This document shows, in pieces, positions 7,736 through 15,026 of a stretch of 20,947 bases of DNA. The notes beneath the pieces are model-generated. The model saw only the letters and a list, made by a program, of their open reading frames with translations, had not been told where the DNA came from and ran no database searches. This DNA comes from CADAWZ01 sp045114665 (GTDB lineage: Bacteria; Vulcanimicrobiota; CADAWZ01): positions 1 to 20,947 of the forward strand of contig JBGUKW010000016.1 in the NCBI GenBank assembly GCA_045114665.1, read 5' to 3'. Made by a program: the position numbers and the translations under genes. Positions within the stretch are counted from its first letter, which is position 1. Each line of letters begins with the position of its first letter.

Positions 7736-8686
7736 ATGGATATTTTTGTTATTGGTGTTGATTTAGGTGGCAGTCATGCAGCTTGTGGTTGTGTTGATTT
7801 AAATGGAAACATAAGTTGTATGTGTGAAACAGAAATAGATAGAGAAAACAGTGCAGATAAAGTAATAAATGAAAATCTTATTCCACTTATAGAAGAATGT
7901 AAAAACAAAGCTAAAGATAAAAATATTGTTGGAATTGGAATAGGTATTCCAGGTAGAACAGATTCAAAAAACGGAATATGTGTATTTGCCCCAAATTTAA
8001 ATTGGCATGATGTTGATGTCAAAACTCCTATTGAAAAGGCATGTAAATTACCTGTTTTTATATTGAATGATGCGAGAGCCATGGCTACTGGAGAAAAATA
8101 TTTTGGAAATGGAAAAGGCATTGACAATTTTGTATGTATAGCCATAGGAACTGGAATTGGTGGGGGAATAGTAGCAGGAGGCAAATTGATATTAGGGGCT
8201 GATGAAGCAGCAGGAGAAATAGGTCATATCACTGTTGAACCAAATGGTCCAATTTGTGGCTGTGGAAACAGAGGTTGTGTTGAAGCATTGGCTTCAAGAC
8301 TTGGAATTGTAAAAAGAGCTGAAGAAGCTATTGACAGTGGTGTTGAAACTATTTTAAAGAAAGAAAATTTGACATCAAAAGATATTTTTGAAGCAGGAAA
8401 AAAAGGAGATAAACTTTCTTTAAAAATATGGGAAGATACAGGAATATATTTGGGAAGATTTATCGCAAATATTGCAACAACTGTAAATCCCCAAAGGATT
8501 CTATTTTCTGGTAGGGTATCTGGGGCTTCTGAGCTATTTCTTCCTTCTTTGAAAAAAGAGTTAAAAGAGAGGGCAAGAATGGTTCCTGTTGAAAAAATAG
8601 AGTTTATGAAGGCAAAATTTGAAGATGATGCTGGAATTGTTGGAAATGCTGGAAGAGCTTTTGAATGTTTGGGTTATTTAAAGTGA
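7736..8686 (+). CDS. ROK-family sugar kinase (glucokinase-like)
   Basis: It has 316 residues, normal for ROK kinases. The phosphate-binding loop is 'GVDLGGSHAACG' (7-18), with Ser-His where GT-K/R is common. 'GIGIGIPGR' precedes the catalytic Asp in 'ILNDARAMA' (N111, D112). 'GTGIGGGIVAGG' follows. The zinc site is intact: H164 in 'EIGHITVEPNG' and C174, C176 and C181 in 'CGCGNRGCVEALAS'. These residues support ATP-dependent phosphorylation of a hexose, probably glucose, in the cytoplasm; the substrate cannot be read from sequence. Repressor-type ROK proteins carry an N-terminal helix-turn-helix, which is absent here. It starts divergently from the heat-shock operon, 232 bp away, and precedes the xer gene by 19 bp. 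Confidence 0.9.
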   Translation: MDIFVIGVDLGGSHAACGCVDLNGNISCMCETEIDRENSADKVINENLIPLIEECKNKAKDKNIVGIGIGIPGRTDSKNGICVFAPNLNWHDVDVKTPIEKACKLPVFILNDARAMATGEKYFGNGKGIDNFVCIAIGTGIGGGIVAGGKLILGADEAAGEIGHITVEPNGPICGCGNRGCVEALASRLGIVKRAEEAIDSGVETILKKENLTSKDIFEAGKKGDKLSLKIWEDTGIYLGRFIANIATTVNPQRILFSGRVSGASELFLPSLKKELKERARMVPVEKIEFMKAKFEDDAGIVGNAGRAFECLGYLK

Positions 8687-8705
8687 TAAGAGGTGGGCAG
8701 TTTTT

Positions 8706-9707
8706 ATGGAAAACGGCAAACTTGAAAAAATAAGAGGTTATTACATAAAAGATTTTATAAATTATCTAGTTGTAGAGAGAAATCTTTCAAAAAGAACAGT
8801 AAAAGAATATGAAAGAGATATAAGGTTATTTCTTGGCTTTTTTGAAAAATATCTTGAAGCTGAAATGACTTTAAGTGATTTTGATGAGAGAACTATAAGA
8901 GAATATCTTACACATTTAAAACTCGATTTAGAATATTCACCACGAGCAATAAATAGGAAATTGGCTGCAATAAAATCATATTTTAAATTTATTGAGCAGG
9001 AAAGATTTATAGAACATTCTCCAGCTACAAATATAAAAAATACAAAATTGGATAAGAGATTGCCTAAAATTTTAGATGAAGATGATATAGATAGACTTAT
9101 TGACACGACAGAAGAAGTTTGTTTGGAAAAAACACCTGATGAGTATGATCCAGAAAATTACAAGAGTTTTGTTTATTTGAGGGACTGTGCTATTATGGAG
9201 ATATTATATGCTACTGGGATGAGAATCAGTGAACTTGTAGGTCTCGATATAAAAGATATAGATTTCAAAAACAAAACAGCTAGAGTAACTGGAAAAGGTT
9301 CTAAACAAAGAATTGTTCTTTTGAACGAGCCAGCAATAAAAGCACTTGATGAATATCTTGCAGTAAGGCCAGATGTCAGCATAACTGCTCTGTTTTTAAA
9401 CAGATATAAAAACAAATTATCTGCAAGGTCTGTTGAAAAGATGTTTAAAAAGAATATGAACAGGTCTGGTGTTGGAAAACCTGCTTCTCCACATACAATG
9501 AGGCATTCATTTGCTACACATTTACTTCAAGGTGGTTCAGATGTTGTTACAATAAAAGAGCTTTTAGGTCATGAAAGTCTTGCGACAACCCAGATATATA
9601 CAAATATATCTATGAATAGAATAAAATCTACTTATGAGAGTGCGCACCCAAGGGCCAAGTTGAAAAATGATAAAAAAAATAAAGAAGATAATGGAAAGGA
9701 AGAGTAA
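8706..9707 (+). CDS. XerC/XerD-type tyrosine recombinase
   Basis: It has 333 residues. The N-terminal SAM-like core-binding domain is at about 12-105 ('FINYLVVERNLSKRTVKEYERDIRLF', written here as two overlapping parts in the protein: 18-30 and 31-43). The catalytic domain (about 118-310) has the full set: R173 in 'ATGMRISEL', K200 in 'GKGSKQR', H263 and R266 in 'HTMRHSF', H289 in 'LGHESLATT' and the nucleophile Y298 in 'IYTNIS'. Chromosomal Xer proteins are about 300 residues; the extra length is a roughly 15-residue acidic insert at 138-152 and a charged tail. No att sites, transposase or phage genes are nearby, so dimer resolution at dif is the likely role. I cannot tell XerC from XerD. 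It lies between a sugar kinase and a small hydrophilic protein in one transcription unit. Confidence 0.9.
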   Translation: MENGKLEKIRGYYIKDFINYLVVERNLSKRTVKEYERDIRLFLGFFEKYLEAEMTLSDFDERTIREYLTHLKLDLEYSPRAINRKLAAIKSYFKFIEQERFIEHSPATNIKNTKLDKRLPKILDEDDIDRLIDTTEEVCLEKTPDEYDPENYKSFVYLRDCAIMEILYATGMRISELVGLDIKDIDFKNKTARVTGKGSKQRIVLLNEPAIKALDEYLAVRPDVSITALFLNRYKNKLSARSVEKMFKKNMNRSGVGKPASPHTMRHSFATHLLQGGSDVVTIKELLGHESLATTQIYTNISMNRIKSTYESAHPRAKLKNDKKNKEDNGKEE

Positions 9708-9709
9708 TC

Positions 9710-9934
9710 ATGAATTTTGGACACAGTGGCATGATGAGTGCTGAAGAATCTGAAAAACTTAGACAGGCTGTAAATGAAGCGATGAAAAAGAAAGATTTCA
9801 AAGAAGAAATGTCAAAGCCTGATCTGAAGCCCAAAGATAAAAAAATGGCTGATAATGCTGGATATATGGACATCATAGATAGAATAATACCAGTTACTCC
9901 AGAAGATATCAAAAAAGCTAAAGAAAAAGAATAA
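9710..9934 (+). CDS. Small hydrophilic protein of unknown function
   Basis: It has 74 residues, begins 2 bases after the xer stop and has GGAAGAG as its ribosome binding site inside the end of xer. It is Lys/Glu/Asp-rich (about one third charged), with no signal peptide, membrane segment or Cys. A predicted helix spans about 9-35. The more conserved-looking end is 'YMDIIDRIIPVTPEDIKKAKEKE'. I recognise no family. Tight coupling to xer and a normal start signal make it a probable real gene. Confidence 0.65.
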   Translation: MNFGHSGMMSAEESEKLRQAVNEAMKKKDFKEEMSKPDLKPKDKKMADNAGYMDIIDRIIPVTPEDIKKAKEKE

Positions 9935-10000
9935 TCAAGGGATTTTTTGGCAAAAATAGAATAAATATTTTAAAATATTATAAAAAAATTGGAGAATATT

Positions 10001-10630
10001 ATGAAAAAAATAATATCTGCAGTGGGAATAGCATTATGTCTCTTTGCAACAGGTTGTGATAATAGTAAAGTTACTGTTCTTGAGTCAACAAATAAAAGTC
10101 TTCAAGTTCAAGTAGAAGTCAAAGATAAAGAAATTGCAACTCTAAAGAAGCAAAATGAAGAGATGGAAAAGAAACTAAAAGATATGACTGAAGAAAAAAG
10201 CAGACTTGCAAGAATGTTGACAGATGCTGGTCTTTCAACAAATCCAGAAGAGATTTCTTTCAATGAATGTAGAGAAAATCTCAAAAAAATATCTGTTGGT
10301 TTAAAATTATATTCTGCCGATCATAAAGGTACATATCCCAAAAAACTTTCAGAAATATCACCTGATCCAAGATATTTAGATTTTGTTCCAACATGCCCAG
10401 CTGCATCAAAAGATACATATACAAGTGGATATCAGCCATCTAGAGATTTAAAATCATATAAGGTATGTTGCTTTGGGCATAACCATAAATCACTTATGAT
10501 AAAAGAAAATAATCCAGCTTTTGATTCTGTAAGAGGTCTTGAAGTAGAAAGAGATACAAATATACAGCAAGATGATACAAATTATCAAGAAGAAGCTAAA
10601 ACAGAGAAGAAAACTGAAGAGAAAAAATAG
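10001..10630 (+). CDS. Lipoprotein with coiled coil and pseudopilin-like domain
   Basis: It has 209 residues from ATG 10001, chosen because GGAG stands at 9991-9994 and the signal peptide then begins 'MKKIIS'; a TTG at 9989 is less likely. The lipobox 'LFATGC' predicts lipidation at C19. Residues 25-75 form a charged coiled coil. Residues 88-166 follow a pattern I associate with C-terminal domains of type II secretion/type IV pilin-like proteins: Cys, 'ENLKKISVGLKLYSADHKG', 'YPKKL', 'FVPTCPAA', 'TYTSGY', then 'CCFGHNH'. C90, C132 and C156/C157 could form disulfides. There is no prepilin N-terminus, so this looks like the pilin globular domain moved onto a lipid anchor. The tail is Lys/Glu-rich. 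The function is unknown. Confidence 0.8.
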   Translation: MKKIISAVGIALCLFATGCDNSKVTVLESTNKSLQVQVEVKDKEIATLKKQNEEMEKKLKDMTEEKSRLARMLTDAGLSTNPEEISFNECRENLKKISVGLKLYSADHKGTYPKKLSEISPDPRYLDFVPTCPAASKDTYTSGYQPSRDLKSYKVCCFGHNHKSLMIKENNPAFDSVRGLEVERDTNIQQDDTNYQEEAKTEKKTEEKK

Positions 10631-10633
10631 TAA

Positions 10634-10691
10634 TAATTAGATAAAAAAACTGACCTCTAAAATTTTAGAGGTCAGTTTTTTTATCTAATTA
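10634..10691. terminator. 58-bp perfect palindrome, bidirectional terminator
   Basis: The arms 10634-10662 and 10663-10691 are exact reverse complements. The GC core arm is CTGACCTCTAAAA, flanked by seven A on the left and seven T on the right, so it makes a classic terminator hairpin on either strand. It lies between the stop codons of two convergent genes (lipoprotein on +, zinc-ribbon protein on -). Confidence 0.9.
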
Positions 10692-10692
10692 A

Positions 10693-11196
10693 TTATTCAA
10701 TCATGTTATCTAAACTCATGTAGTATTCTTCTATTTTTCTTCTATTTTCTCTGTTTATTCGCATTGCATCATTTATTCTTTCATTGCCTTCATAGATAAG
10801 TTGCATTCCATGGGAAACATTTACAGGATTGCCATCTTGTGTGTATTTCATCAAATATGAAATACCTTCATTATATAAGTCTATTCCATGGTATCCAACA
10901 TTCAATTCATCTGCAAAATCTTCCAGAGATTCTTCTGGAATTTCTACTTCTCTTATTTCACGCTCTTTTTGTGATAGAACTTCTCTTAAATTATGGAGAT
11001 ATTCTGCATATTCATTCATTGTCCAATGTCCAGCTAATACTTTATCTGAAGCATCTTTTATTTGAAGATATCTATCATTTACTTTTGCAGGAGGGGCAGA
11101 ACTTACCATGTGGCTCATTCGAGGAATAGGTGTTTTGCAATTTATACAAACAGAAGCTGTTTCAGGATTATCATGACCGCACATAAGACAAAGCAT
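10693..11196 (-). CDS. Zinc-ribbon protein of unknown function
   Basis: It has 167 residues from ATG 11196, preceded by AGGGGA; an extended frame to 11286 would add a hydrophobic leader but lacks a good start signal. The N-terminus is a zinc ribbon, 'LCLMCGHDNPETASVCINCK', with C3xxC6 and C17xxC20. A proline-rich linker follows, then helical, acidic segments ('TMNEYAEYLHNLREVLSQKEREI', about 60-85; 'NEGISYLMKY', about 115-130). No enzyme motif is visible. It comes 93 bp after the AMMECR1-type gene and ends at the shared palindromic terminator. Confidence 0.72.
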   Translation of the reverse strand: MLCLMCGHDNPETASVCINCKTPIPRMSHMVSSAPPAKVNDRYLQIKDASDKVLAGHWTMNEYAEYLHNLREVLSQKEREIREVEIPEESLEDFADELNVGYHGIDLYNEGISYLMKYTQDGNPVNVSHGMQLIYEGNERINDAMRINRENRRKIEEYYMSLDNMIE

Positions 11197-11289
11197 AAGT
11201 AAAAATCCCCTTTCAAATAAAAAAACAATTATTCTAAAAAAACATTCTATATAAAATTGAATAAATCCTTTGAAATTATTTTTCAAGAA

Positions 11290-11850
11290 TTACTTTTCTG
11301 AAAAAAGTTGAACCGAAAAAATAAATATTTCTGCAGAGCCATCTTTCCAAGAATCTTTTGCAATACCTGCTTTATCAATACATAATCTGTTCATAAATGT
11401 ATCTCTTGACCAACCAGTTTCTGTTGCAACTTGTGGAAGAAATACTCCTTGACGATGTCCTTTTTTAACAATAACACCATGTTCACCCATTTTAATTAAA
11501 TTTGGATCAGATATTTTTTCTGGTTTTGTCAATACAGAAATTTCTATATCAATATCTTGATATTCTGAAATAGAAACAGGTGGAAAACGAGGATCGTTGA
11601 AAGCTGAAGCCAATGTCAAATCAGAAACAGCTTCATAGAGAGGCATTACACCCTCAATATAACCAATACAACCTCTTAAATTGCCTTTTTTGTGAAGTGT
11701 TACAAACATTCCACAATTTTCTTTTAAAGAATCTGAGACATCTGATTCTGAAAAAATAGTTTTTGTCCTATTTTTTAAAAAATCTCCTAAAACAGTCCTT
11801 GACATTGAAAGCAATTTGTTTCCGTCTTCTAATGAAATTTTACTACTCAT
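11290..11850 (-). CDS. AMMECR1-family protein
   Basis: It has 186 residues. The family hallmark 'LRGCIGYIEG' is at about 61-70, followed by 'AFNDPRFPPVS', 'DIEISVLTKPEKI', 'GEHGVIVKKGHRQGVFLPQVATETGW' (given in two overlapping pieces of the domain) and 'KAGI...SWKDG'. The biochemical role of AMMECR1 proteins is not settled. In many bacteria and archaea they travel with a Memo-like protein and a radical SAM enzyme; neither is present here. ATG 11850 is chosen because AGGCGG precedes it and the start overlaps the stop of the upstream lipoprotein gene by 8 bases, which indicates coupled translation; an ATG at 11871 lacks a comparable site. Confidence 0.88.
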   Translation of the reverse strand: MSSKISLEDGNKLLSMSRTVLGDFLKNRTKTIFSESDVSDSLKENCGMFVTLHKKGNLRGCIGYIEGVMPLYEAVSDLTLASAFNDPRFPPVSISEYQDIDIEISVLTKPEKISDPNLIKMGEHGVIVKKGHRQGVFLPQVATETGWSRDTFMNRLCIDKAGIAKDSWKDGSAEIFIFSVQLFSEK

Positions 11851-13756
11851 TATTTTTTTCCGCCTTATCATCTGATTTTTTTTCTTCGACTGGCTTTTGT
11901 TCAGAAAGTGTAAATTTTATCACCATTATGTTTGGGGAGGATATTGATTTATTGAAGAAATATTCAGATCTGCCTTCCATATTTTCTTCTTCAATCAAAG
12001 AATAAGAACCATCTGAGTTTACTAAAAATCTCTCCATTTTGACATTTTTATTTGACCAATTACAATCAGTCAAACTCATTCTAAATCTCGTATAGTTAGG
12101 TGAAAAGAAACCATCTGTGAATTTGTGAACTAAAATTCTGTATTCTTCTTCAAATTTTTTGACAAAATCTTCAGATGAATCAGAATTGTCATACAACCAT
12201 TGAGAAGGATTTGAAACAGCAAATATGATCACTAGACCTGATTCAGTAATAGCTGATTGAGCAACAAAAGAGAGTCTATCAAGCCCTTTTGTATCATTTA
12301 ATTCAGAATATTTTGCCTCATTTTCAAAAAATTTTCCAAATGTATTTTTTGCTATTTCACCATTTACAGAATCTGGTAATTCGATAAAATCTGCATTTGA
12401 TTTTAATGCACACATTGCATTTTGAAATGCAAGTACAATCCCCATATCTTTATCAGAAGATTTTGATATAAAATCAGATATGGAAACATATATTTTTAAT
12501 TTTAAGTCAGGATATTCTGGAAATATTGTGCTTTTTAAAAATGCAGGTTCTAAAAAATAATTATATGGCATTAAATTACCTGTATTTAAATATATAAAAT
12601 CACAGGGAATTTTAAGTCTTGATATAGAATCGAGGAAATTTTTTACATGTTTTGATGGATCTTTATATTCGCCAATACCTTCAAAAACAGAGTTAAAACC
12701 AACTCCACCAATCAAAAAATCTTTATCATATTTTTTTACACCTTTTGCAAGCATTGAAAAATAGATGTTTAATTCATCTTCATGGTCTTTCCATTGTGAT
12801 TTTTCAAAATCAGAGAAAGCATCAAATATAACTCCCTTTACTCTGTATCTTGTTGAAGGACTTTCTGAAATTAACAATTTATCAAATGATGACAAAATTT
12901 CATTTACAGAAGATGATATATCTGAAGGTCTTTTAGATATGTCAATTTTTAAGAAAAATGAATTTGATGAAGCTAATATTTCTTTGCTTAAATCAGAAAC
13001 AACTCCATCTTTTAATGTTACGACACAATTTGAATTTTCAAAACATGTATTTGGTGATTTAAAAATAAATGAAGAAGGATAGACCTTTCTCAATTTTAAT
13101 GCAGGGCTAACTTCTACCATAATACTTGATTTTTGAGGTATAGAAATAGGAACAATTTCCTCTTTTTGTTCTGGTTTTTCAACAACTTGTTCTTCTTGAT
13201 TTTCTTCTGTTGTATTTTCAATTACTTTATTTTTATTTTTTCTTGCCTGTTTTTCAGCTCTTCTTTTTTCTCTTTTAAGTCTTTTCTCTTCTGCTATTTT
13301 GGCATTTTTTATTTTTTTATCTGTTTTGGCATCAAGTGAAATCTTCTCATCTTTAGCTTTTCTTATTTTTAGCTTTTCTTCTCTTCTTGCCTGTCTTTCA
13401 GCTCTTCTTTTTTCTTTTGCTGTCAGTTCAGGCTTTTTTTCTTCTTCACTATTTTTGTCTATAGATGTATCTTCATCTTTGTTTTCAATGCCTGAATCTT
13501 TTTCTTCGTTATCGTTGGCGTTCTCCTCAATATTTTCTTTTTTGCTATCATTAGAGACATTATCATCAACATTTTCTTTTTCATCTTCAACAGGTGTTTT
13601 GGATTCTGTAACAGTTCCTGCAGTATTTCCGTCATCTTTTTTTTCTTTATCTGTTTTTTTGGTAACTTCTGTTTTGTCTTGTGCTTGTACTGAATCTATA
13701 ATTACACAAGAAGTAAGACATATAAAAATAAATAAATAAAAAAATTTTTTGAACAT
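11843..13756 (-). CDS. Lipoprotein with charged region and degenerate GH39-like barrel
   Basis: It has 637 residues from ATG 13756, which has GAGGAA upstream; an ATG at 13774 would add six residues. 'ICLTSC' is a lipobox, with C17 the likely lipid anchor. Residues 26 to about 200 are very rich in Lys, Glu, Asp and Arg, first acidic, then basic with a near-repeat ('KRRAERQAR' at 116-124, 'KRRAEKQAR' at 164-172). Residues 205-615 look globular. 'GVIFDAFSDF' (308-317), the 'YFSMLAKGVKKYDKDFLIGGVGF' region and 'PCDFIYLN' resemble in order and spacing the GH39 pattern (E-V-W-N-E-P, then ...VGGPA, then DFISWH). The catalytic Glu and the active-site His of that pattern are missing. A non-catalytic carbohydrate- or wall-binding role is possible. 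The fold assignment is by eye. Confidence 0.72.
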   Translation of the reverse strand: MFKKFFYLFIFICLTSCVIIDSVQAQDKTEVTKKTDKEKKDDGNTAGTVTESKTPVEDEKENVDDNVSNDSKKENIEENANDNEEKDSGIENKDEDTSIDKNSEEEKKPELTAKEKRRAERQARREEKLKIRKAKDEKISLDAKTDKKIKNAKIAEEKRLKREKRRAEKQARKNKNKVIENTTEENQEEQVVEKPEQKEEIVPISIPQKSSIMVEVSPALKLRKVYPSSFIFKSPNTCFENSNCVVTLKDGVVSDLSKEILASSNSFFLKIDISKRPSDISSSVNEILSSFDKLLISESPSTRYRVKGVIFDAFSDFEKSQWKDHEDELNIYFSMLAKGVKKYDKDFLIGGVGFNSVFEGIGEYKDPSKHVKNFLDSISRLKIPCDFIYLNTGNLMPYNYFLEPAFLKSTIFPEYPDLKLKIYVSISDFISKSSDKDMGIVLAFQNAMCALKSNADFIELPDSVNGEIAKNTFGKFFENEAKYSELNDTKGLDRLSFVAQSAITESGLVIIFAVSNPSQWLYDNSDSSEDFVKKFEEEYRILVHKFTDGFFSPNYTRFRMSLTDCNWSNKNVKMERFLVNSDGSYSLIEEENMEGRSEYFFNKSISSPNIMVIKFTLSEQKPVEEKKSDDKAEKNNE

Positions 13757-13760
13757 ATAA

Positions 13761-14612
13761 TTATTCCTCTTCATCTGAATTTGAAGGTGAAGTCAATTCT
13801 TTCATTTTATCAAGAGCAGAATAGACATCGACATGCCTTTTTTCTTTCTTTTCAATTTTTTCTTTTTTTATTGCTTTAGTTCTTGCTGAAACTCCTCCAC
13901 CTCTTCTGTAATCAGCAATAATCATATTTACATAGTTTATTGTTTCTGAATAAGGAGGAACTCCGCCATAGGCTTGAACAGCTCCTGGTCCAGCATTATA
14001 TGCTGCTAAAGCATGAGCTATATTATTATTAAAAGCATCGAGTTGTCTTCTTATATATAATGTGCCAGCTGCGATATTTTGTTCTGGTGAGAAAACATCT
14101 GATATTCCAAGAGCTCTTGCTGTGTCAGGCATTAACTGCATTAAGCCACTTGCTCCAACAGGTGAAACGGCAAATGGACAGAATCCTGACTCATATTTTA
14201 TTATAGTTTTTATTAGAAGTGGATCTACATTGTTTTTTTGTGCTTCAGCCATTATGATTGGAGCAATATCCATTTCAGTACCGTCTCTTAGTACAATGTA
14301 AATTGGATCTAGTATTCTTCCATATCCCATACCATTTGAGAACATGCTGTATCTTATTGAATTAGGAGTTGGAAGGTCTCTTTTTATAGTTTTTGTGTTA
14401 GTTGGAGATAATTTGTTGTAATTTTTATAGACGCCAGATTGTCTAAAATTTTCAATAAATTTATTTTCAGCTTGTGCTTCTCCATTTGAAATAACTGTTG
14501 TTGTTGAACCATTTGGAGATGTATATGATTTTGTTGTTAAATTTTTATCAGAAGCATAAGAAGCTGAAAAAAGAATAAAAAATGCAAAGATTGAAATTAC
14601 TAATTTTTTCAT
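13761..14612 (-). CDS. Lytic transglycosylase (SLT domain)
   Basis: It has 283 residues. The signal peptide 'MKKLVISIFAFFILFSASYA' predicts cleavage after residue 20, with no lipobox Cys, so it is soluble in the periplasm. The SLT domain is at about 118-235: catalytic Glu141 in 'IKYESGFCPFAVS', then 'GASGLMQLMPDTARALG' (153-169), 'AAGTLYIRRQL' and 'AYNAGPGAVQAYGGVPPYSET'. Such enzymes cleave the MurNAc-GlcNAc bond of peptidoglycan and leave a 1,6-anhydro end. The region 21-115 has no recognisable domain, and the C-terminal 45 residues are basic then acidic. It is the first gene of a four-gene minus-strand unit, 4 bp before the lipoprotein gene. GAGG precedes the ATG by 4 bases. Confidence 0.93.
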   Translation of the reverse strand: MKKLVISIFAFFILFSASYASDKNLTTKSYTSPNGSTTTVISNGEAQAENKFIENFRQSGVYKNYNKLSPTNTKTIKRDLPTPNSIRYSMFSNGMGYGRILDPIYIVLRDGTEMDIAPIIMAEAQKNNVDPLLIKTIIKYESGFCPFAVSPVGASGLMQLMPDTARALGISDVFSPEQNIAAGTLYIRRQLDAFNNNIAHALAAYNAGPGAVQAYGGVPPYSETINYVNMIIADYRRGGGVSARTKAIKKEKIEKKEKRHVDVYSALDKMKELTSPSNSDEEE

Positions 14613-14638
14613 ATAACCTCATTTTTTATCTTCCTAAA

Positions 14639-14837
14639 TTAACTCGTTGTGCTAGTTAATTAATATTTTAAAATCTGCCCAAGAAAGCCTCTATTTAAGG
14701 AAAATGTCATTGCGAGGGAGCTGGGCGACTGTGGCAATTTCAACCGCTTAATTTAAATTTATTAATTTATGAAATAGATCAACTACAGCAATTTTTTATT
14801 TACTTATTTTTTTGAATTAACTAGCACAAGGCGTTAA
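14639..14837. mobile_element. MITE-like element, copy A
   Basis: It is a 199-bp non-coding unit with 23-bp terminal inverted repeats (14639-14661 and 14815-14837) that match at 21 of 23 positions. Both ends carry TTAA, which may be the target duplication. A 30-base core (14709-14738) starts ATTGCGAGGGAGC and ends GTGGCAAT, an imperfect inner dyad. The left 110 bases are about 80% identical to copy B at 20763. No transposase is encoded. It fills the space between the divergent lytic transglycosylase and MscS genes, so it may affect their promoters. Confidence 0.75.
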
Positions 14838-15026
14838 ATTATTTAGGAGTAAAATTATTATAATATTCTTAACTTTTTAAATTTCTTTATAGCTTTCTAA
14901 AAACCTTTATTATTGAATAATTGGTTTATTATCTGCTATCATAACTTTTTGAACCCTTCTTATTTTTGAAAGATTTTTCATTTAATAAATAGAATATATA
15001 TCATAACAACTTAAGGAGAATTTTTT
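14838..15026. other. AT-rich leader of the mscS operon
   Basis: With the adjacent element this completes a 414-bp gene-free gap. Apart from a possible promoter and the AAGGAG site before the mscS start, I see no ORF, RNA gene or strong hairpin here. Confidence 0.5.
14966..14995 (+). promoter_or_regulatory. Possible promoter of the mscS operon
   Basis: TTGAAA (14966-14971), an 18-base spacer and TAGAAT (14990-14995) stand 31 bases before the mscS ATG. The match is fair, but such boxes are common by chance in DNA this rich in A and T. Confidence 0.35.

Noticed and set aside
8706..9707. Xer gene as integrase of a mobile island
   Set aside because: No tRNA, flanking direct repeats, phage or transfer genes are visible, and the protein looks like a chromosomal XerC/D.
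9964..9979. 16-bp perfect palindrome AATATTTTAAAATATT before the lipoprotein gene
   Set aside because: It consists only of A and T in an AT-rich spacer; I see no link to a known operator.
13133..13739. Long + strand open frames rich in Phe and Ser opposite the charged lipoprotein gene
   Set aside because: They are the antisense shadow of Lys/Glu-rich codons, with no ribosome binding site or family resemblance.
13756..13774. Upstream starts for several genes (13774, 11871, 11286, 9989, 4877, 3162)
   Set aside because: Each lacks a well-spaced ribosome binding site, runs into the previous gene or hairpin, or spoils a clear signal peptide or zinc ribbon; the shorter starts given above fit better.
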